Made by a program: the position numbers and the translations under genes. From Russula earlei (Eukaryota > Basidiomycota > Agaricomycetes > Russulales > Russulaceae): a DNA stretch of 64,000 nucleotides. The notes beneath the pieces were generated by a model. That model did not search any database. It had not been told where the DNA came from and saw nothing but the letters and a program-made list of their open reading frames with translations. The stretch covers positions 124,001 through 188,000 of the forward strand of contig JAGFNK010000005.1 of NCBI GenBank assembly GCA_025769875.1, in the 5' to 3' direction. Positions 33,889-43,632 of this stretch are shown here, one piece after another. Within the stretch, counting starts at the first letter, position 1; every line of letters starts with the position of its first letter.

Positions 33889-34716
33889 TGTCAAGACACG
33901 TACTGCTGATCCGTGTGGACTCAGGAGCAGGTGGGCAAGGGTCGGAACAGATGGTACGCGGCGAAGGTGGCGTTGAACAAGAGGACGAGCCAAATGACGA
34001 GGAGGTACCAGATGGGGACTGGTAGGTGTTGCAAGAGACAGAGGCGAAGACTAGAGGCCAGTGTAGCAAGGGGCTTTAAACAAGGCGGTCGTTGAAGAGT
34101 ACCTTGGAGGCGAGGGGAATCTTTAGACTGAGCAGTCGCGGGGGAGTACCCAGGAAGATGAGAGTATCACAAATGGACAGTCTGACGACTGCCATACTTC
34201 ATTGGGGCTTATATACAGTGTACAGGGTCGATTACAAAGAACTGAGACTATTCTAGACTCTTTGGTACCATCCAATAGGACTACAGAGGCATAAACTTGC
34301 TTGTGTCAAGTTTCAGGCTTACTGAGCGCATTACTGATCATTGTGGAGCGATGACATCATTATGATGTCACTGTGGAGTGCTTAGTGAGCCTATGAGGTC
34401 ACTGTGGAGTCGCTCAGTCAGCCATGATGTCATTGGAGCCTTGATGACGTCAGATGATTTATGCAACAGTTTCTAAGAGTTTGTGCTGCTGTTTTGGGTC
34501 CTTGGGGGCTGGGTGGCCATGTGGCTGCCACGCGATGATTACCCGATTAGGAAACGGGTGTCTGGTCGTGTTATAGTGTCTTTGCAATAGTGATATCTTG
34601 TACCGTAGGAGGGATAGCCCAGAAAATGGAAGGGAGTCGGTAATGCAAAGTGAGAGAGGTCTCTCTTGAGTGAAATAGGACAATCTATAGCCAGGACCTG
34701 GCCTTGGTTCGTAACA
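33889..34716 (-). mobile_element. Solo LTR, family B copy B2 (reverse), nested in A4
   Basis: 828 bp from TGTCAAGACACG to GGTTCGTAACA, the reverse of B1. It is flanked by CATGC (33884-33888) and CATCC (34717-34721), a target-site duplication with one substitution. Removing it restores GAGCATGC-TCAGTCATGC of LTR A. Confidence 0.8.
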
Positions 34717-35313
34717 CATCCTCAGTCATGCTCAGTAAGCTGCTGAGTAAGAGGGCTCCTAATGATGAGTAAGAGCCTCTACTGTCCATGTGTTCACTGC
34801 TCTAGTACATGTGCAAAGCACCTGATTCATTTGCTGTTAGTTAGTTTAGGGCTGGTCATTTGGGGACTTGTAGTTTGGTTCAAGGAATAGAGTTGTCTAT
34901 AAGGCCCCTTATATAGTTCTATTAGGGTCCTTAGAGTCGACCCTAATACTTCTATTAAGGTCCTTAGTATTGCTTTATAGTTTGTTCTATAGTTATTAGA
35001 GTTAGTCTAATAACATGTTGTAAGGTCTTTAGTATTGTGTTAGTGGCTATTGTGGGGTGCTTAGAGTTGTCCTAAAGGGTCCTTAGGGAGGCTATAATAC
35101 TGTCCTTTATTGCTAAAAGGGTTGCCATTAAGTGGGGCTTGCTGTATGTCAATTGTGCCAAGAATCGCTCACACAACAATGCGCGCGATATTGTGGACAC
35201 CTCTACTCACCCCTTTTGTCTGTGTGAACAGGGTGACACCATAGGGATTGGGTTTCCTCTCATAAGGAAGGGTCCTTCAAGGGCCCTCTCCGGAGAATGG
35301 TTCATGACATCAG

Positions 35314-35756
35314 TGTTAAGGCTCCAAAGTGCCTTAAATAAGATCAATGGTCGCGTCTATGAACGCGTCCTACCAATGCAGATATGCTTGAGTCAAGCAA
35401 GCAATACTCGTGGAGGGGAAGGAGTATTAGATCCTTCTGGAGTATGGCAACAAGATGAGAGGGGCTCTGCAGATGGGTAGGAGTCAACTGTTTGGGATTA
35501 GCAAACTAAGTCGAGCTTAGGGCTCAACTGTTACAACTGGGGGCTTTATATAGCCCTACAAGGATAAGGTTTGTGCTACTGTAGTACTGGTCGGTGCTAT
35601 AGAAGCAAAAGGCAGCTCATAGAAGCAAGGTTGCTTCTATGTAAATGATCTCAGTGCTGGAAGCATTAAGTGCTTCCCTAGTAGCAATCTCGGTGTCATA
35701 AGTACTTTCCTAATCAAGGAAGTGACATATGTGGCAGTACAGGAGCATCTGGGACA
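35314..35756 (+). repeat. Repeat E copy 2
   Basis: 443 bp, TGTTAAGGCTCC to CTGGGACA, with the TTTATATAG promoter-like site. It sits within family A sequence that lacks it in copy A1. The TG...CA ends suggest another solo LTR family, but no clear target-site duplication was found. Confidence 0.6.
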
Positions 35757-36152
35757 GAAGCAATGCTACTCATTGCTTTTTTAGTACATCTTCAGAAAGG
35801 TACAATCAACATGTTCCGAATGCAATATCAATGGACATAAACGGTCAAGATCTGACACACACATGATAGAAACAGTGCAGTCCATAGTTCAGGTGTTCTG
35901 GCATCTTCTGGACCCCAAACCACTTGGTAACAATCAGGGAAGTGATGTATGTGGCAGTACAGGAACATCTGGGACAGAAGCAATGCTACTCATTGCTGTT
36001 TCAATACATCTTTAAGAAGATACGATCATTGCATTCCGAACGCACTATCAAGGAACATAAATGGTCAAGATCTGATGCACACATGAAGCAAATGGTGCAG
36101 TCCATAGTTTGGGTGTTCCAGCATCTTCCAGACTCCAAACCACTTAGTAACA
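35757..36152. repeat. Two direct copies of the LTR A terminal 176 bp
   Basis: 35757-35932 and 35977-36152 are close copies (both start GAAGCAATGCTACTCATTGC and end GTAACA), separated by the tail of repeat E copy 1. The second belongs to an older A copy in which E copy 1 had landed. Confidence 0.7.
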
Positions 36153-36717
36153 TAAGTTTCATCCTTTCAGTTACTCTCTTGCCTGATGTATACTGCTTTA
36201 GCAAGTGGAGGATTTATTTGAATCAGAATTTGTGATCAAGCTTGTTGCACCTTTCTTTAAATGGTGTGAGGGTTCATGCCATGACTTCAGCTGCCTTGTT
36301 TGGGCTGTTGGCATGGTGTCTGCTGGTGTAAGTACCACTTCTCTTGTTTCCCAGCCACACTCACAATCTATTAGATTGAATGCACATTCAAATTGTACCA
36401 CTCCAGTCAACTTGTCAATGTTGGCCAGTTTTCTGATCAAAGATTATGCTGACAATGCTGAGCTTCTTAGCAAGTGACATTGGTTAAGGCTTTTGGATCT
36501 TTGTGGTGCTCAGAGTGCTGTTGTTGACTGCCTCAGTCCATCTGCATCATCCATGCAGCAGAAGCACCACAAACTTTACATCCTGAGCAGTCCTATGAGG
36601 GAGGAATGAAGTACCGTATGTTTGTTGTTGGCTTCAACAATGTTCAAACATCTCACATATCTCATTATTTAAAAAAAAAAAAATTTCCAAATGCATCTTT
36701 TTCTATCATAAATCTAC
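36153..36717 (+). other. Unassigned sequence between repeats
   Basis: Contains an open stretch 36205-36477 (MEDLFESEFVIKLVAPFFKW and onward) with no recognised domain, and a short one at 36606. Composition resembles the surrounding repeats. Most likely element-derived; no gene is claimed. Confidence 0.25.
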
Positions 36718-38240
36718 CTAAGGACTACCCCTTATTAGAGGAAACCCAGGCTCTATGGTGCCACCCTGTTCACACAGCCAGAAGGGGTGAGTAGAGGTGT
36801 CCACAATATCATGTGCACATTGTTGCACAATTGATTTTAGGCACAATCAACATACAGCAAGCCCTACTTGGTGACAACCTGTTACAGCATCATGGCTGTA
36901 AGAGCGTTAGCTCAGGGTTCAGTGGGGCCAAGTCCCTGTGACTTGGTTCAAGTGTTCAGTGGGGCCAGCTCAAAGAGACCGGATCAATGGTTTAGCGTCT
37001 CAAGGCTGAGTCAGACAATGACTCAGTCTGCAGACAGAGTCGATCTTCTGGTTTCACAGAAGAGGAGGACAATGAGAGAGAAGCAGAGGAGGAAGAGGAA
37101 CACAAGGGTTCCCTGAGGTGTGCTCAAGTCAAGCAAGATGAAGGCCAGCACAAGCAAGTTGTGATTGAGGGAGTATACAGGGCAAGGGATGTGACAGGGA
37201 ATGGGACAAAGCTAAGCTTGGGGTATTCCCCAGCTTCTACAGGTGCTTAAATACTGTATGTAGCAAGGCTGTACAGTACTATATGCAGAACAATAGATAA
37301 AAGGTGAGCCAATGGTAAAAGGAGATCATTGACAAGTGAAACACAAAGGAGGTAAATCGACAGCTGTCAATCAGGATCAAGGGATGAAACAGTAACCAAG
37401 GGGATGAGGGTGATAGTATAGAACAATAATGAAAGAGACTAGAGACGAACCAACAAGGGGGTAATTCATGACACAACCTATCTAACAGTAAAGGACAATA
37501 TTAAAGGTTCTCTAATGACCCTTTAAGATGACCTGAAGTGTCTTATTAATGAAGATACTATAGGCCCTAGAATGTGTTATTAGACTAACTCTAATAACCT
37601 TAGAACAAACTATAAGATAATACTAAGGACCTAATGTTGGTATTAGGGTCAACTCTAAAGACCCTAATAGAACCATATAAAGGGCCTTATAAGGAACACC
37701 TCCTCACCAGTAAATACTACAAGTCACAGAAAGACCAGCCCTAAACCAACTGACAGCAAATGAATCTGATGCTTTGCACATGCACTAGACAGTGAACATG
37801 TGGACACTAGAGGCCCTTACTCATCAGCTTGGGCCCCCTTACTCAGCAGCTTTCTGAGCATGACTGAGCATGCTCACTAAGCACTTCTCCAATGCCTTAC
37901 TCATCTCCCATTGTGCTTGATAACAAGGTTATGACTTGTTCCCTATTTAGCAGTTCCCTTGTAGTATATAAGCACTCAATAAAGTAGTGGACAGTCTTCA
38001 GACTGTCCATTTGATTTGTGGCACTCTATTACTGAGGGTACTCCTTTGTGACTGCCCTATCTAGTATAACCTGGCCCTCTCCTTCCATGACCATCTCTCA
38101 CAACCAGTACCAGTCCCTCTCTGGTACTTGTTACTCATTTGGACCATGCTCTTTGCCAACTTCATCCTCAAACTCAGTCAACTTGTCTCCAAGCTCTTGT
38201 CTCACTCTTGAACTGGATTGTTTAACAGTGAGTTCTGACA
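36718..38240 (+). mobile_element. LTR family A copy A3 (5'-truncated), interrupted by LTR C
   Basis: Matches A1 from the GAGGAAACCCAG block to the terminal GTTCTGACA. It carries the same TATATAAG/AATAAAG core (about 37966) and the GGACAGTC-type stem. LTR C (36880-37473) is inserted near its start. Confidence 0.65.
36880..37473 (+). mobile_element. Solo LTR, family C, with CAACC target-site duplication
   Basis: 594 bp from TGTTACAGCATC to AATTCATGACA, flanked by CAACC on both sides (36875-36879, 37474-37478). Its removal restores continuous LTR A sequence. Only one copy was seen in the window. Confidence 0.8.
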
Positions 38241-39135
38241 GATACCCCCATGTTGCCCACCAATTTATGCACATTTTAATGGCCTTTTTTTTGGAATTTG
38301 TTGTGCACATTGTCCAATTGAATTGTGACTCTATATCCAATTTTAATCAGTACCCTTTTGTCATTTGTGACTTGTCATCTTGTCACCTTTGTGTGGCTGT
38401 TGATCATGAAATACACCTAACTTGTGGAAAAAATGACCTAGCCTGTCAGTGGTGTCAGTGGTGCACTTTTTTGACTTGTACAAGCTTGTACAAGTCAAAA
38501 AAGTATTTTGTAGGATTCCTGATACTGGTTCTAGTGCTGAAGGATAGAACATCAACCACAACTGCAACTGTATGTCAACCAGTTGCAGCTCTGACCAAAT
38601 TTCTGGTCTTTTCCAGTTGGGTTTGGTTTGGTTGTGGTTTTTTTCAGTTGGTGCAACTGGACCCTCAAAGACTAACTGCCTCACTCTTCAAACTTGTCTC
38701 TTCAAACAAACACCTCTTTGGGCTTGAGTACTGACACACCTCACTAGCATGACACTTCCTCTCATCCATCTTCATCTTTGTTTTCTTTTAACTCTATTAT
38801 TCACCTGTTGTCTAGCCTCAAACCTTTAAATCAAGATGCCATACCTCAACCATCTCACACTCACCTCAATTATCATGCATCTGCTCTCAATTACTGACCT
38901 TGTGCCACTGTACATCCTCTCATCTCTCTCAGGTCCAGTACCAGCATCAGGTGATCACCTGTGTATTCCTAAACCACACTACAGTGCCACCAGCTTGTGT
39001 GCCAGCTTGTGCTTTGCTGACTTGCCAAATTGGGTAAGTTGGGACTTAATTATTGTTTGTCAGCTATGGGTTATAACCCATGGACACAAATTTCTATGGA
39101 TTACTGCAGCTACAGGTTAGGACAGAGACAATTGT
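38241..39135. other. AT-rich repeat-like sequence without gene
   Basis: No supported coding feature besides short chance frames. Contains the 40-bp palindrome and a T-rich run. Ends where the duplicated SWIM/RING segment begins (CCCTCCCCTGCATG). Confidence 0.5.
38465..38504. repeat. Perfect 40-bp palindrome
   Basis: Two 20-base arms meet without a spacer at the centre of AAGCTT (38482-38487). Each half contains TTTTTTGACTTGTACAAG or its complement. As single strand it would form a perfect hairpin. It lies in AT-rich, TE-like sequence with no gene. Confidence 0.9.
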
Positions 39136-39209
39136 ATCCCTCCCCTGCATGTCTCCTAGGATCTAGACAATATTGATACTATGATAGTGGCCATAGATTA
39201 ATCTTGTCC

Positions 39210-40665
39210 TCAGGCACGATTTGCCCTGGACGAGCTTGTTCCGTATCGCCAACTCTGATGGTCTATGGGAAGCGGTATCGTTATTGGTCAGTGCGAACCG
39301 AGTGAACACAACGCACAGCTGCTCGTGTCCCGCTGGGCACTTAGCCCAGCAACAGGGCCAAGATTGATGTATCCCTCAGATGCCCTGCTTGCACCAGCCG
39401 TGTCATCGACCCATCGAGCCCATTTGGCACGACACCACACGCAAGTCAACTCCGCAGCGCTTCGACGCCCTACAGTGAAGTGAAAGTTCGGTCAGCAATT
39501 ATATCAATGTGACAAGGCGCCAGAAAGGCGAACATTGATCGAAGCATTCCGTGTGCAGCGCATTTCCACATTCTTCGCAAAACATCAACTTGTCTTGAGA
39601 AACCTCATGCATGCTCTCATAACAGATCGGACAGTTGTCCTCGGGTCCCGGGATGCGCCTCTTGGAGTCCGATGGCGTCGATGTCGATGCTTTCCCAGTC
39701 GCGCGTGCATAGGCCTCGAGCACCTTGTCATGGGCAAGAGCGTTCGGGGCTTGTGGCGCATTCGCGAATATGTTTTGGAGTTCGCTAGTGAGAAGCGCCC
39801 TACAAATCAAACCCGTCAAGGACAAGGAGACGGGGGCAGGCAGTGTATCTTACTTTTGGTACCACAGATCAGACGACTGCGGGACCTGGAGAACTATACG
39901 ACATTCAGCGACCCAGGAGCAAAAGTATTTGGCTCGGGAGATGACTTCTCGGGAAACTGTTACCTTTTAAGAAAATGAACAACTGTGACGAATCGTTCGT
40001 CAGGAATCTGACCCATTGAAGTTACAGGACGACGTACGATGTGCTTGCAGTGGTTACCGCGAGATGCGTCGGGACCTTGGGTATGATTAACAGACATCAC
40101 CGAAAGAACTACAATAAATGAATAATGTACGCACAGTTGCATGAGGGAACTCTGCCGATGTTCACCGAATATACCTGCCATATCAAGGCACAACAAGTGA
40201 GATTCGGCAATGTACTGGAAGGGGACCAACGAACGTTCCCCGTTGATCCAAGAACTTTGAATTCTTCACGTGGCTCGCCGCTCTCACGTCTCCTGTCAAT
40301 CATATAGAATCTGTCGCAGGGAGAGCCATATGGGCGGGCGCGAACGGACTTCCGGAATTGTCACACTCCCACCTCTGAGACATAACCCGGGCGACGCGAT
40401 CCTTAATGTTCTTCGGACATGCCTTTTTGTAGATGGCGCCGCGCTTTTCTGGTGCGGTCGCATCCGAGCCCTGGCCCTGGGGGTCCTTGCGAGCTCGCTT
40501 ACTCCTCGTCTTCACTGACAAAGGGGCTGGCGTTTCCGCCTGCGGTTGCCGCTCACACGACGAAGGACCCGGGACGCCTACGGGGGCTGAGCTAGCAGCG
40601 CGCTCTGGCAATGAAGAAGTAGAACCGACAACACATTCGTCTGATTCGAACTTGCGCTTGCCCAT
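39210..40665 (-). CDS. SWIM and RING zinc-finger protein (intact copy)
   Basis: Predicted zinc-binding protein, possibly an E3 ubiquitin ligase of the ZSWIM type. The start at 40665 gives MGKRKFESDECV and a basic Ser/Pro-rich head. Spliced exons give the SWIM motif (VPSCNCPDASRGNHCKHI, CxCxnCxH), then a helical linker (ALLTSELQNIFANAPQAPNA), then a RING: NCPICYESM, CEECGNALHTECFDQW, LTCVWCRAKW. A final intron before 39265 leads to SSYHQSWRYGTSSSRA and TGA at 39210-39212. One exon join (SWIM to VLQVPQSSDLWYQK) was not resolved. The left pseudogene copy begins at 18516. Function in the fungus is unknown; SWIM/RING genes are multicopy in this group as I recall, unverified. Confidence 0.75.
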
Positions 40666-41933
40666 GGCCGTCCGATCCTAAGGTGTTGGACGTGCAGCCA
40701 CCCGGTGGCGTATGAACGGACAAAGCCGGACAGTACTATTCGAATTAGTCGTCGTTCTCAGTCTTTCATACACAAGACTTGAGGTCAGTACTCCTTTACA
40801 CTCTATAAAGCTAATACTGTACATAGGTTAGCTTACTAACCAATGTAGTCTTTCTGCACAAGACTGAGCAACGTTCCTCATAGCTCCAACAACAACACAG
40901 GCGGGCGGAATGACTTGTGTGGCATCGCCAAACGGAGTCACGCACCCTTTTTACAGTGCCAGCTACTCCTATCACACTGCACAAGGCTGTGGGAGTAACA
41001 TCAGTCATTTGTTGACTTGAAAACGCTAAAACTCACGGATTTTGACCTTACTAACATTAGAACACCCCCTATGTGCGCGACTACGTAGCTTCAAGTGCTA
41101 AGTGTCGGGCCGGTGTGTTTGTGTACTTGGTCCATGAGCCGTGATCTCACGGAACTCTACAATGAAGGCCATGAACATAAACATAAACGGCTGAACATCG
41201 TCTTGACAGTCGTGGTTTCGTTTTCCTTGGATGCAAGCGGCTGTTCATCGAAGAGGTTGCTCACGACCGCCAGTAGGCTCATCCATCCAATCGTTTTACC
41301 GCGCTTGCTATGGGGCCAATCTTTTGTGTATCGCAACCTTGCCGGATGAGATAACCACCATGGACGCTATTTGTATCTCCCCTTGGAGGCCTAGATACGA
41401 GGAGCGGCATAGATCATCTCTTGTATTTTGGCAGGCGAGTCTATGCTCCCTGAGTCGCGCGTACCATGTTTCTTCCACCTCTGACTACTACGTACCAAGC
41501 ACCAAGGATATACCCAATCCTATTATCATCGTCTGACCGGATATAAGCCTATCGTGGCTCTTCCCTGGCTGTTTGCGAGAAGTCGAGTATCGATAGATGT
41601 TCTCAAGCTTGAACGGAGCTTCGCGAACCCATCTATGGGGCGTCGACATTGATCCAGGTGAATGGGGATCCATAAGACGGTCTCGATCCGTTGGGGTTAC
41701 GTATCATACAAGGTGACACTGAGGATGCCTGAAGGAAATTTTCAATTCAAACTTGCGCCGGAATGTTGATGCTCGGCCGACTGTTGCGGTTCCAATTGCT
41801 GTTTGCGTTATTACATCCACACCTCCTGCTGCTACGAACGGTTCTTTTTTCTTTTTTCTTTTTTTTTATTTATTTTTATGATGGCCATCCCGTCATACAA
41901 GATGTTGCCATTGTTGATTGCATTGAGGAATCG

Positions 41934-41967
<34 letters not shown>

Positions 41968-42209
41968 GAAACCCCAATTCTTATGAATGTGTGCGAGCGT
42001 GCATGTGTCACACGGCTTGATGCATGATGGCCAACGGCGCCGCTCGATACGGGGGCCGTATCAATCCAAGTGCGAGCCACGTCACGTCCAGTTACCGCAC
42101 AGCCGCACACGACCACGACCACGACCACGACGACCCGCAATAGTAAAAAGCTTCCGTCAACGCGGACCGATTGGTTGCCGTGATCCCCACCCGACCCCAA
42201 GATCTCTCA
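40666..42209. other. Gene-poor stretch with a decayed cis-prenyltransferase fragment and simple repeats
   Basis: Promoter side of the SWIM/RING gene, then about 1 kb without an intact gene. At about 41375-41600 the sequence resembles the last exons and intron of the neighbouring cis-prenyltransferase (see findings). A T-rich run (41845-41875) and a run of about 30 A (41936-41966) follow, then a short CACGAC array (about 42107-42136) just upstream of the prenyltransferase start. Confidence 0.5.
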
Positions 42210-43284
42210 ATGCCCCTCACGGAACACGCTGTCTGGCTCCGGGACAAGGCCATCGACCGCCTCCGGAACGTCCTGTTCGGCGTGCTCAGGGCTGGCCCGA
42301 TCCCTCAGCACGTCGCCTTCATCATGGACGGCAACAGGCGATACGCCCGCAGCAACGGCATGAAGCTGATCCAAGGTCACGTCGACGGCTTCACCGCACT
42401 ACGCAGGGTGCGCGAGATAATAATGACCCTACCGCCGCCTCACGTCCCCACCCCATCGATGACAGGTGCTGGAAATATGCTCGTCCCTCAACATCAAGGT
42501 CGTCTCCGTCTACGCCTTTGCCATCGACAACTTCCAGCGCCCGAAAGAAGAGGTGGACGGGCTCATGAACCTGGCCGAAAGGGCTCTCTTGGAACTCTGC
42601 TCGCATGGGTGCGTGGTCATATCCGCTCTCCACGGACCGATAACGTCCTTTTTTGAGAACGAACGCCCCTCCGCAGAGGCATCCTCGCCGAGCACGGGGT
42701 GCGCCTAAACACTGTCGGAAGAACCCAGCTCTTCCCCCCTGAGGTTCAAGCGGCTCTCAACAAGGCAAAAGAGCTAACCAAGAATAACAAAAGGTAGGGC
42801 TCCCGTGCCCGTGAACGGTCGTTCTATCTGCAAATTTGACAGATCGGTTCTCAATTTGTGCATGCCGTACTCCTCGCGGGACGAGATTGCCAATGCTGTA
42901 GAAGAAAGTGTTCAGAACGCCTTACTTGAAGGAAGAATTGAGTGCGTCGTAGTACACGTGCAATGTTACGTTCAAACCACTAAACACGCACAGTCCAATC
43001 ACAGAGAAAGACATCGAGGACCGCCTGATGACCGCGAAAGTCAATACCCCACCCTTAGATATTCTAATACGGACTAGCGGCGTGAAACGTTTGAGCGACT
43101 ACTTACTTTGGCAGGTGAGTCTGCTATCCACGCGACCACGGGTAGTCTCCTCAGTCATTCTTTTTTCTGCCAGTGCACCGAAAATACCCAGATTCACTTC
43201 GTTGACACTTTCTGGCCGGATATGGGCCTCGTTGACCTTCTCCCTATCATATTGGACTATCAACGAAAAATTTGGGCTCAGTAG
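42210..43284 (+). CDS. RER2: Cis-prenyltransferase (dehydrodolichyl diphosphate synthase)
   Basis: Makes the long polyprenyl diphosphate for dolichol, the glycan carrier of the ER. Exons 42210-42407, 42466-42608, 42677-42793, 42843-42941, 42994-43114 and 43174-43284 give 262 aa with all phases closing. Catalytic signature [14 protein letters not shown], then [38 protein letters not shown], and the C-terminal substrate/NgBR-side motif [17 protein letters not shown] followed by [10 protein letters not shown]. These are the conserved regions I-V of UPP synthase-type enzymes. Length is slightly below yeast Rer2. Whether it is the RER2 or SRT1 orthologue cannot be told. No frame defect. Confidence 0.93.
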
Positions 43285-43632
43285 ATGACTCATATGATAT
43301 GTGTTAATCTGACAAAGGACATTTTTGAATTGAAACACATCGATATACAGTCCGGGGGTCCGAATTACGTATGCGGGAAGGACGAAGGCTGTCGTGATAC
43401 ACCGTTGGAGAAGAGATGTTCATTATGTGAATCCATGGAAGAGTGCGAAATTATGTGATGGGCTAGATGTCATTGCATTGCATCAAATGTCCGGAAAAGT
43501 CCCAAGGCTGGAGGCCGTCATAAAGAGCGTAATAACTCGGCGTTGGATGCCATAACTATATACATATTCGTGCAGAAATCGTCTGACAGAGCTGCCGCCT
43601 TGCATATCGGGTTGGTGAGGTGAGATGGTGGA
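43285..43632. other. Convergent intergenic region
   Basis: 3' spacer between the cis-prenyltransferase (+) and the membrane protein gene (-). I see nothing beyond presumed untranslated sequence. Confidence 0.4.

Larger units (their letters stand above)
33516..35932 (-). mobile_element. LTR family A copy A4 (reverse), nested host of B2 and E2
   Basis: Reverse-orientation family A: it begins TGTCAAGACTCACTG and ends GGTAACA. The 6-bp ATCAGG flanks it on both sides (33510-33515, 35933-35938), and joining the flanks restores repeat E. Inside lie LTR B2 (33889-34716) and repeat E2 (35314-35756). The insertion order is therefore readable: E was interrupted by A4, and A4 was then interrupted by B2. 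Confidence 0.75.

Noticed and set aside
18466..40665. Starship-like giant cargo element
   Set aside because: No DUF3435 tyrosine recombinase (captain) or other recombinase was seen; direct gene copies plus nested LTRs explain the island.
41763..42030. Small protein with lysine run over the poly-A tract
   Set aside because: The coding appearance comes from the A homopolymer; no conserved context, and it overlaps simple repeats.
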